DNA from: Heterobasidion occidentale
Lineage: Eukaryota; Basidiomycota; Agaricomycetes; Russulales; Bondarzewiaceae
Reading direction: 5' to 3'
Assembly: GCA_039111635.1 (NCBI GenBank)
Contig: JBCAQO010000011.1
Coordinates: 496,001-560,000, forward strand
Length of the DNA stretch: 64,000 bases
In this document: positions 11,258-21,590 of the stretch, in pieces
Position numbering within the stretch: position 1 is the first letter of the stretch
Layout of the letters: the number at the start of each line of letters is the position of its first letter
Translations under genes and position numbers: made by a program
Notes under the pieces: model-generated
What the model saw: the letters and a program-made list of their open reading frames with translations, nothing else
Told to the model about the DNA's origin: nothing
Database searches by the model: none

Positions 11258-14200
11258 ATGAGCAGCCACATCATTACCCCCATTCAACTTGACGTGCGAT
11301 TGACAACTCGAGGAAGAAGCGCTGGAGCCAGAGCCGCCATCGACTCAGCCTGCGAAGGGATTTTGGTGAACGAAAAGTGGGTGTGAAAGCACAACCTACC
11401 AACCTACCCGTTAAACTGCCTTATCCGCGTTCGCAATGTCGATGACACCGTCAACAAGGCAGGCCTCATTCGACAAGGCTTAGACGCGAATCTCACCGTC
11501 AAGGACAGACGGGGGAGATACCACACTGAACACGACCAGATGTTTATCACCAATCTAGGGAAAGACAACATGCTCCTAGGAACAGATTGGCTGAAATTCC
11601 ACGACCCCTCCATCGGGTGGAGGCGCCGTGAGGTACACTTTGATCGATGCCCCAAAGACTGCCAACAACCATACGGTTTTACCAAGGCAAGGGAAGAGCC
11701 TACCAAGAAGGCATGGCTAGCGAAACTACGCAGCGACAAGGTTCCTCAGCGGACGAAACCGCATCTTGTCTCTGGGCCGGTAGGACCTCCGTGGACTTGG
11801 ACTAAAGAACAATGGAGCCAAGTCCCAGCGAAGGAATGGAAATCCCGGCTCTTGGAAATGCTCAAGCATAAATCCCGACAAAGCGAGGCTCGGAAATGGC
11901 TCGAGGAACGAAAGGCCGAAGGGAAGGAACACCGGCGAACTTTGGAAAAGGACGCTCAAGGCGAAGCTTCAAGGAAAGTCGCCGAAGAGGCGCAAATATC
12001 GTTTGACTCCTCCGCAACGGATAGCGGAGAAGAACCCGTCATCAGGAAGGTAGCTCCCAAACCCTCGGGGTTCGCTAGCTTTGATGAAGACCTAGAGGAG
12101 GAAATCAACACGACCGATCTAAAGGACCGCGTACCATCAGAATATCATTCCTACCTCGACATTTTCAGCGAGAGACGATTGCAACGGCTCCCCAAGCACA
12201 CGATCTGGGACCACGCAATAAATCTCAAACCATCGTTTAAACCCCAAGCTCCAAGGATATTCCCCTTGAGCCCGGATAAACACGACGAGCTAGGAAAATT
12301 CGTCAAGGAGCACCTTTCTAGAGGGACAATACGTCGGTCGACAGCACCTAGCGCAGCCTCCTTTTTCTTTATAAACAAGAAGGATGGAAAACTACGCCCG
12401 GTATAGGACTATCGCCACCTTAATGAGCACACTATTCGAGACGTCACCCCCTTACCTCTGATCCAAGAACTCTTGGATATTATTCGAGGGGCAACGGTAT
12501 TCTTGAAGTTGGATGTTCGGTGGGGATATAACAATGTGCGCATCAAAGAAGGGGACGAGTCCAAAGCGGCGTTTGTAACGCCCCTGGGACTCTTTGAACC
12601 CACGGTAATGTTCTTTGGGCTGTGCAATTCCCCAGGGACCTTCCAGGCCATGATGAACATGATCTTTCAAGAACTCATCTTGGCCCGGAAAGTTGCGGTA
12701 TACATGGATGACATCCTCATCTTCACAAGGACCACGGCAGAACATATCGTGATTGTTTGACAAGTCCTCCAAATTCTATGCGACAATGATCTGTATCTCA
12801 AACCGGAGAAATGCAAGTTCCACAAGGAAAAGCTAAACTACTTGGGGTACACAATTTCAAAAGATCACGTTGATACGCTAGAGGTGGCTCTAAGTGCCGA
12901 GCACAACACCAAAACAACCTCTAATGCAGGGGTGCTGGAGCTAGTATCTGATACACAAGGAATCATTAGTGAGGACTTTAGAAATAGATGGCGCACTTGA
13001 GAAGCAGCGAGGAGTGTGAGATTATAGCGCCCGAACGGTTTCGGGACTGCACCGAACACCGACCGAACGTTCGGTCGGTCGTGTCGGTGATTCGGTCGGT
13101 AACGAGGAGGTAGTGTCGCGACCGACAACTACGTGCTTCAAGAGCCACACGGGACTCTGACAATATACTAGGGAGGACGAGGGGTACGAGCGAAGAGACG
13201 AGTACGAACGCGAACAAGGCCGAACGACGAAGATGACAAGTTTTCGGGAGTCAATGAAGACGATTTCGATGGTTGAGACGAGTGCGAATGAGCTCTGAAC
13301 TGTGGGGTGCGAAAGCTGGTTTATTCCAGAGTTGTATGTAGGTTTTTATAGTAAACAGAGCCCCTAAGTAAAATATTAAACAAGAAATGAGAGTAGATGT
13401 CGAATGGGCGCCAAGCCTTAGCGATCAGAGAAGATAAGAAGGTAGGTGAGATGTCCATATGGGTTCCGAAGGTGACAAGGTAAAAGTTAATCAGCGATGG
13501 CGAAATCCCGAACGTTCGGGATCCGTCGCCCGAGCGTAGGTAGACGGAACCGGCGTTGGAGAACCAATGAAAATAAAGAAGAGGTATCGTACGACCAGGG
13601 TAGCCAAGTAATGGTGTTTGACCGACCATGTGGAAGTCGGGAAGATAAGCGATAAGGACCGACCGACTCACGGAGGACATCGGCCGATACGGACTACTGG
13701 CTCTGATCTCGTAGACACTTATCGTAACGCTCCTATGTGGTCATGGTAAGTACGTGACGTGTGGGCGAACTGACCCAAGTGCTGCCAAACGTCCTTCGGT
13801 GGCTTGTCATCGGTCGGGTAGGGACCGACCGTGTTCGGTAAAAGTCGGTGTCTTCGGTACTTGTCTAGCGCTGTTCGGTATCTCCCCAAAGCTTCCCGAA
13901 TACCTCCCTCGGACCCTAGCGCGGGTGCATGCTCATCAACGTCGCCATGGAAGATTCAAAGATTGAAGCAATCCAGGAATGGCCCATCCCCCGCACGGTC
14001 TGAGACATCCGCTTCTTCTTAGGTCTAGGGAATTTTTATTGGCGATTCATTGACAAGTTTTCCTTGATCGCGCAACCCCTGCATGACCTCACCAAGAAGG
14101 ACACGAAATGGGACTGGACGACGAGTTGCCAACAGGCTTTTGATCAATTGAAGAAAGCCTTCATCAGTCAACCCGTCCTAATATACCCCGACCCGATGCG

Positions 14201-16185
14201 CCCATACCGGCTTGTCACCGACGCCTCCCTCTCCGCATATGGTGCAGTCCTCTTACAGGAAGGACCTGATAACGACTGGCACCTAGTGGCATACCTCTCG
14301 GGCTCGTTTTCACTGCCCGAAAGGAACTATGACGTACATGATCGTGAACTCCTTGCAAATCATCAAGGCGCTGGAACGTTGGAAACATTACCTCGAAGGC
14401 GCTAGACACCCCTTTGAGATCTGAACAGACCACAAGAACTTGGAACACTTTCAGACGGCGCGAGACCTATCAAGGCGACAAGCGCGCTGGAGTCTGTTTT
14501 TGTCCAGATTTGACTTCCAGCTCAGCTATAAAGCTGGAACGACTAACCACGCTGATGCTCTGTCCAGGCGTCCAGACCTTAGTGAGGGGGTGGAATCTGA
14601 TAACAAGGCACAGACTCTGCTCCCGTCCAGACTTTTCACCGAGTCCAGCGAAACTCTGGTAGATTCTAGCAAAAGCATACACGTCAAGGCAACAGAAATC
14701 GTATCCTCGGACATTCTCTCCCTCATTCGACACTCACACTCCAAACATGATTTGCTAGTGGATGTCTCCCTCAAGAAGCTCTTGGACAAAGGACCAAAAG
14801 CAATGAAGGGTCTCCTAGGGAAATGGACACATGAAGACGGTATCACAAGACGAGACGGTTACATATGCATCCCAAGAGACGATCTCCTCCGGCGAACAAT
14901 TGTCAAAGCACACCATGACACTATGGCTACAGGACACCCAGGACGAGCGAAAACCTTGGAATTGGTACAACGCCATTACTGGTGGTCGAGCCTGACCAAG
15001 TTTGTCCATCAATATGTAGATGGGTGCGCAGTTTGCCAGTCTACCAAGAACCTTCCCCACAAGACCCATCCTCCAATCCACCTATTGGAAACTACAAACG
15101 CCCCTTGGCGTTTTATCTCCACTGATTTCGTAACAGACCTCCCGGAAAGCAGAGGGTACGATTCGATAAATGTGGTAGTGGACTAGGGCTTGTCGAAAGG
15201 AATAGTCATAACTCCGTGCAAGAAGACAATCATGGCCGAAGAAACCACGACGCTCTTCCAGGATAACATGTTCAAACGTTATGGTCTACCAACCAAAGTG
15301 GTATCCGACAGAGGACCTCAGTTTGCGGCAAAATTCATGCGAGAACTATGGAAGGGCTTAGGAATCACTCCGGCCCTCAGCACGGCTTATCATCCCCAGA
15401 CGGACAGAGAAATAGAACGGGTTAATCAGGAGATCGAACAATTCCTGTGGGTATTCTGCAACTACCATCAAGATAACTGGGTAGACTTGATCCCATTCGC
15501 AGAATTCTCCCACAACACCCAAAGACACTCCACTACAGGGAAATCGCCGTTTGAAGTTCTCTATGGGTTTAATCCACCGTATTCGGTGGACTCGGCGTTG
15601 GAGACCAAGGTACCCGCGGTAACTGAACGTTTACAGTTAATCAAGGAAGTTCAAGAAGACGCAGCTGCCAGCTTACAGATAGCGGCGCAGCACGCCAAAG
15701 ATTGGGATCTACACCGGAAACTCCCGCAGTGGGAAACAGGAACCCAAGTTTGGTTAGAAGGAACCCATATTCGGACGACTCATCCAAAGTTCAAACTGGC
15801 ACCTAGGCGTTATGGTCCTTTCCAAGTGACCGAAAGAATTGGGCCCCTGGCTTATCGGCTGAAAATACCTGAAACATGGAAGATACATCTGGTATTTCAT
15901 GCCTCCGTGCTCACCGAATATCATGAGACAGAGGCCCATGGAGAGAACTTTCCCAGACCAGCACCAGAAATCCTGAATGAAGAAGAACACTATGAAGTAG
16001 AGACCATTCTAGATTCGAGACGCCAGGGACGAGGAACCAAATACCTCGTCAAGTGGGTCAGATACTCCGAAGCGGATAACACTTGGGAACCCTTTACCCT
16101 CCTCAAAGATTCGGCCAATGAGGCGCTTCGTGAGTTTCACGAAAGTTACCCCAACAAACCCCGACCAGCGGCGATTAAGCTGTAA
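11258..16185 (+). pseudogene. pol: Gypsy pol (PR-RT-RH-IN-chromodomain), multiply broken
   Basis: An aspartic protease-like segment (AAIDSACEGILV) starts soon after the ATG at 11258. Reverse transcriptase follows with [13 protein letters not shown] and the catalytic YMDDILIF. It is split at 12870/13939 by a solo LTR. RNase H (LVTDASLSAYGAVL, DRELL, TDHKNLEHF) comes next. Integrase has the HHCC finger (HHDTM...CAVC) and a D-D-E core (STDFVTDLP, VVSDRGPQF, ERVNQEI). The C terminus is a chromodomain (YEVETILDSR, YLVKWVRYSEADNTWEP), which targets chromoviruses to heterochromatin. Stops interrupt it at 11384, 12404, 12758, 14001, 14422 and 15184, and one extra base lies near 14357. Every stop can be derived from Arg, Gln or Trp codons by a single transition. 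Confidence 0.9.
12871..13938 (-). mobile_element. Solo LTR (family S, copy 1) inside pol
   Basis: A 1,068-bp insertion starting TGATACG and ending TCATCA. It splits reverse transcriptase between the LNYLGYTISKDHV and KIEAIQEWP motifs. ACGT flanks it on both sides. On the minus strand it reads as an LTR: a TATAAAAACC box is followed by an AATAAA-type signal about 30 bases on. The second copy is at 25130-26210. Many TTCGGTCGG steps occur near the right-hand (plus-strand 5') end. Confidence 0.8.
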
Positions 16186-16186
16186 A

Positions 16187-18333
16187 GGGGTATATAAAGA
16201 GGAGCGACCTCCCTTTATCGAAAGCAAGGATATCCTCCCCAGCACATGTCCGACCACTCCTCTCTTGATTACTCCCTAGGACGCGCTATGCTCATCTATG
16301 AAGGAACTACCTCTTCACCATCAAGGAACCCCTCACCAGACATCATTTTGGCTGTGGCCAACCCTGACACTGGACGACCTAGCCAAGGCAGCCACCCAGC
16401 GTCTTCAGAGGGAGTTTCCATACCAGTCTCCACCTGTCTCCCCACGCTCACCACCAAAGATCGAACGGAACTATGAGCCTCATCTCGGATTGAGGGAACT
16501 CATGACGAGCACGATGAGAGACGTCAAGAAGAAGGAAGACCTACTGTTAAGAGCCGGCTCATAACACATGATATATGATCACCTGATCATATGACACGTG
16601 GTCTATGACCAAACGGATATGACCTATACCCGGTGACCGACTCCCTGACTTCACCAACAGACATTGAGTTATCTTATCTTATCTTTCGTTCCTGGGTTAA
16701 CGATCAGTTACATCACTGACATCATTGATTGCATCATGCTTCTCTGATCGCATCATAGATTACATCACTCCGATCGTTGATCGTTTACTTCTATTTGGTG
16801 CCTTGAGCACAGACCTTCTGTAGATCTTGCCCTAAAGCGGATCGCGTATATATAGAACGAGCCAGATACCTGTATCGCCAGCTCGTTCACCTTTGTTACT
16901 CCCCACCTGTTCTTACTCTTGACCTTTGGCACTAGCCATACCTCTGCTATATCATAGTCTTTGCCAATAGGCCAGACTCTTGATTGTCAATAGAACATCT
17001 GCTTGAGCATCGGTTTAACTTGCCCTGCGCTTCTCTCTATCGTCATCCTCAACCACTCAGTCGTCATCTCAATACTGGCTGAGTTCTACACAGGACTAGC
17101 AGTATTCTATCTCGACTTTAGTGGGCAGCATATCTACTGCCATCCAGGTCCGCATCAGGTCGTACCCGCACATCTGTGGGAGAACCTTTGTGCATTCCTG
17201 GAGACGCGATACCATCACGAATCCCTCGTACATCCCGAATTACGCACTCAAGTAGCCGCTGGTGCCTTCATCGGACGTACTTGGATTTGGCACCTCCCTC
17301 AGTGACTCAGGAGCCTCCTGGCACATCACATGCGAAGACCAGGTCTTAACACCTACTCTGCCAACGCCTCCGCAACCGACAACAACGTTGGCTCAAGGAA
17401 ACGCAAGACCGGAGACAAGAAGTAGCAGAGGACAAAGAAACCATGCAAATTTGGCAACGTCTACAATTACTGAGACAGGTATACGCAAATCAGCAGCGAC
17501 TAGTGCATCGGCTGCCAGGACCAGAGGACCCCCTGTCGGTGGTGGAGATCTGCACCCCCGAGAACTGGAAGGATTAGGGGATGCGCTGCTCCAGCGCACC
17601 ACAATCTCGGCGGTAATACAGATGGCCACAGCGCTAGCCTTACAGAGGCTCGCTAATTATTTCGCAGGGCAACCAGGGAGCGAGAACAGTGACGTTCCCA
17701 GGCGCCTCGCAGACGCAAGTGACCAGGTCAGGCTTTTGGCCTATGCCGACGATCATCGAGCGGCCTCCTGGTATGCCAGAGGAAATAATGGGGCGTACGC
17801 CCTACTCATCCATCCCGACGAATTCTCCTCCTTCATCAACCTGGAGCTCTTACCTGCCCTCATCTCGAGCGCAGATCCAGTACTCTCTCCTCACCCCCAG
17901 CTTGTTCGGATTGACCCGTTCCGCGTCCAACCAGAGGACAATGAAGCCAGCAGGACCATGCCAGCGCCAATCAGTCAAGACGCAGCTGTCCAGACAGAAT
18001 ATGTCTGGACCACGGTACAACGACAGGCACGACGGGATCGAGAGGCCTTTCCTCCCATATCGACAGGACAATCCACCGGGCAGGACGCCGGAGGCAGCAA
18101 TGAGGAGCATCCTCCAAGGTACAGGAGGAACGAGAGACGAGGGAACCCAAGGACAAGAGTGGCACCCGAACCCGGCCGAGACAGTCTTAGAAGAACTCGA
18201 CCAAGAGATTCGCCGGCTCCAAACCGTCCTCGAGATAATCGAACTGAGGGAACACATCCTCACTTTGGCAGACGAACTCAAGTCCGCCAGCGACAAGCTC
18301 AGTGAACTGCTGCCTGGACTCGAGCCGAATTAG
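16187..18333 (+). other. Possible accessory third ORF region of the Gypsy element
   Basis: Directly after the pol stop at 16185 a TATATAAAG box lies at 16190-16198, and a short frame with an ATG at 16246 follows. Longer frames occupy 17003-17305 and 17262-18305 (no ATG near its start) and 17689-18333. The last ends in a clear heptad-like segment (EELDQEIRRLQTVLEI, then LREHILTLADELKSA). The two long frames overlap out of register, and composition suggests one damaged ORF that changes frame near 18100. I recognise no family. It could be an accessory protein of the element or captured sequence. Confidence 0.35.
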
Positions 18334-18529
18334 ACGCATGGAATGAGGTCGATAATGGGAATTACGACGACGCCGACCCATATTACCGACCCGACGAGGG
18401 ATACGGAGATTTCGGGGACATCGGCGGAGGATATTAGACAAGGGAGTTAAGGAACCCCTTGTCTCAGAAGGTGACGGAGAGGAAAGGACCCTCCGCGCCA
18501 CAGGTACCGGTTTCACGCACAGGACACCA

Positions 18530-20190
18530 AAGTAACGTCCTGCATGACGTTAAACTGTGAAAAGATAAGAAGCCAGGGGAAGTACCTGACTAATTATGTT
18601 TATTCTTTCAAGCTCCCCAAGACAAGACGGAGCAATGTTAACACTCTCACTGTCAAGAGGTATTCTGACAGGCGAATCGGGCGTCCCGCTTGGATCCCCA
18701 GTTTTACAGGACCCTTTCCACATTAGGAGGTCCTTTTAAAGGAAGTACTGGATCAACATGGGTGCAGATGCCAACTGCGAAACCAAAGAGGGCACTGATG
18801 GGAGGACTGTTCACCCTTGCCATCAAGCGTATCACTGGAGGGTCGTTCTTCCCCTGCCAGCAAATATAGGCCCATAAGGATCAATACTTCAAAGAAGAAG
18901 AAGAGTGCCATTGGCGCAGAAGCCAGCTGCGAAATCAAATGGGGCACTGATGGGAGAAGTAGTGACCCTCGACATCAAGCGTACAACGGGAAGGGTGGTG
19001 TTTTGGTATTCCATCATCTTATCCCAAGTACAGGCCAAGGTCGGCACCTTCTTGGGAATTACATCTGCAACGATGTAAAACTACGGAAGGCTTGGTCCGC
19101 AATGACTATAAACTAGTTACCGTCCGGAACAACGTTAAAGCTACCAAGGACCATCGGAGCATGGTTGCATTCTGGCAGATGGTGGAAGGGAGGGCCTCCA
19201 CCATTGCAGAACCCTGCCAACTAGGTCAAGGCGCTTCCATATTCCATACGCCTTACAGTAAAAGAATATGGGGTCGACACGGTTCAATTCCGTGCGAGGG
19301 GTTTGGGGACATGGAGCGGGTTGTCAGCCATCCAACAGGACCACGACTACTCCATGGTGCGCCCATTCTACCCTTGGAGTCAGAAACAAGGATTCCGCTT
19401 CAAGGGCCAGTCAAGAGGCAACTGGGACCGTGCCTCGGGTTTAGGACGTCCTCCATGACGGTAAACTGGGATTGCCCTTTCCTTTACAGGGCCAATGTCC
19501 ACGAAGACGTTAAACTACCGCTCCTTTCAGCATAGGAGATGTCGATCGACATCGTTGTTGACCCCACGATGTTGATCTAGTCTGTAACGACGATAAACTA
19601 TTTACTCCTTCAAGTATAGGAGATGTGGTTGATGGCTACGACCTTAGCCACCAACTAGTCCGAAATGACCTTAAACTACCCTCACCCCGGAGGATTAAAT
19701 CTATTGAGGCTCGGGAGGTTCAAGCCAGGCGATAGTGGACGTCCGCAATGACTATAAACTAGTTGCCGTCCCTCATGACGATAAACTGAGCTGCCCTTCA
19801 TGTACAGGGCCATGTGAGTTGTGTCAAAATAGGCTCCAAGTCTATTCTGGCAACTCTATAAGTTATCCGGTTTGATATAGTATAAACCGTCACCATCTTG
19901 CCTCAATGGGAACCCTGTCAAGACGGATGTACTTGGTCTAGGGCTCTATGCGCATCACCGATGAATGTTCCGGCGCGCAGAAAAGGTCTTCCATCTTGTT
20001 TGCAGGTACTCCTACACTGGAAGATGGATAGGTCCGCAACGACCTTAGTGTAAACTAGCAGGGCAGTCCGCGACGACTTATGTATAAACTAGCCTCAGTC
20101 CGCGAAGACTTAAGGATAAACTAGAGGACATCCGCAAAGACGTAAAACTACGGACGTCCGGCATGACGCTAAACTACCAGGACATACCTT
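18530..20190 (+). repeat. Modular repeat in the Gypsy 3' noncoding region
   Basis: About fifteen copies of a 20-24 bp module, roughly GTCCGCAATGACGTTAAACT, lie at irregular spacing. They start near 18537, 19064, 19098, 19122, 19448, 19498, 19577, 19657, 19741, 19768, 20031, 20066, 20098, 20131 and 20157. All are on the plus strand. Several are followed by small hairpins with a 4-bp stem, for example CTCC-loop-GGAG near 19600 and GCCC-loop-GGGC near 19793. No coding frame spans the region. The module is not a known family to me. Confidence 0.75.
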
Positions 20191-20996
20191 ACGCTGACCC
20201 CAAATAATTACCGTCAAGGTGGATACCATGGTTTACTCAAGAAACCATGGGGTTCAAAGTCTATTCTTCAAAATCCTTACCTCGTGTTCAATACGCGGAG
20301 CGCGGCTGCATGCTCGCTCCCATGTGACAAACAAACTCTAGACGAACACCAATCTCTAACCAGGACGGGCCACCGTATGGGGCTGACAGAGTTAGGGATC
20401 TTCAAAGGGGTCTTGCCAGACTCAAAACAAGTCAAGAACTGTCTATTCTTGATAGGTTGGTGGGCCTAAGCCTTGGTAAAGCGATCAACCCACACACCTG
20501 GAGTCCCCCTCGGTACCGGAGATCACAGAGATAAAGATCTATCCTGGAAACACTGAAGCATGGCCTTCGGCATTTTGGAAGAAGAACAACACACACCCAT
20601 CCACAGACGAGTTTCTAACTCATCCATAAATCATTTGCATCAGCACTTTCTTTGACACAGCCAGAGCTGAAACTGGCTTAACAAACACAAGCAGGAGAGT
20701 CCTGCTTCGAGGAGTTGCCTTTTTGACTCAAGGAACTGCCTTGCATCAAAACGGTAATGGTGAAGGAAGAACACTGAGAAGACGCAATATTGTGGCGATA
20801 TTGCTGATATTCAAATCAAACAGCTCAACGGAGATGGAAAACTCCTAGGCGTTGTAAACGACGTAGGTTGGTCTTCGCCCCAGAAAACAAAGTCATACCA
20901 GAAGTCGCATCTGGTCTTAAGGGTCAAGAAACAAATTGCTGATGGAAAGATGATGAGGCTCGCGGAGGCGAGTAGTCCCCTCAGGAGTTGGGACCT

Positions 20997-21006
20997 AGAA
21001 AGGGGG
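20997..21006 (+). other. Polypurine tract
   Basis: AGAAAGGGGG ends three bases before the 3' LTR, the usual place and composition for the plus-strand primer of an LTR retrotransposon. Confidence 0.75.
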
Positions 21007-21009
21007 TAA

Positions 21010-21590
21010 TGTTATGACTTGACCGATCGGGGCCTGTCGGGGCTGGTCTATCTGATGGTTCAAGCATCACATGTTAGGCGGCTCCACCATGGAGCGTACA
21101 TCAAGGTATTCGGCATGTCCTTATGGTCCGACCGAACCGATGGTTCTTCAAGACATCGGTATAGGATATATGGGAAGGGTCATGGGTACAGCAGTAGATA
21201 AGATAGGCATTCACATGCCATGGGCTTAGGGCTTATGGGTAAGCACCTCGTCGCACCAGGATGGATAGGTGCAACTGGAGAAGTACAAGAGTAGGCGCCA
21301 GCTGAAAGAGATGGCGACCACAGCTCTCCTGGGATGGGTACCCGGAGAAGCATACGGACTCTTACCCTAGACCCTATACAGTATATAAGGCCCATAGAAT
21401 AGGCTGAGGATCTTCAGTCTATTCTCCTCGTTCTTTCTGTATCTTCTCATACAGAATTTCGTTGGAAGAAATCATTATTCCTTCCTGTATCATTGTCTGA
21501 TACAGTCGAGACCATCCCCACCACTCAGTCCATTGTGCGACCTAGGGAAGAACCTGTACTCTTGGGTTATCGAACAAGCAGTTCATAACA
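21010..21590 (+). repeat. 3' LTR of the Gypsy element
   Basis: 581 bp, starting TGTTATGA and ending TCATAACA. It is followed by the target duplication GGCGT, after which the CACTA transposase frame resumes. Confidence 0.93.

Larger units (their letters stand above)
8909..21590 (+). mobile_element. Complete Ty3/Gypsy chromodomain retrotransposon (Tf1/sushi-like)
   Basis: A 12,682-bp element flanked by the 5-bp target duplication GGCGT (8904-8908 and 21591-21595). Both LTRs begin TGTTATGA and end TCATAACA. Internal parts in order are: a self-complementary primer site, gag with a CCHC knuckle, pol (protease, reverse transcriptase, RNase H, integrase, chromodomain), a third possible ORF, about 2.5 kb of repeat-rich noncoding DNA, and a polypurine tract. 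It lies inside a CACTA transposase gene and is itself split by a solo LTR at 12871-13938. The coding part carries several nonsense codons, so this copy is not autonomous although its LTRs are nearly identical. Confidence 0.93.

Noticed and set aside
19200..19310. tRNA gene
   Set aside because: A good T-arm is present, but no acceptor stem, D-arm or anticodon arm fits around it.
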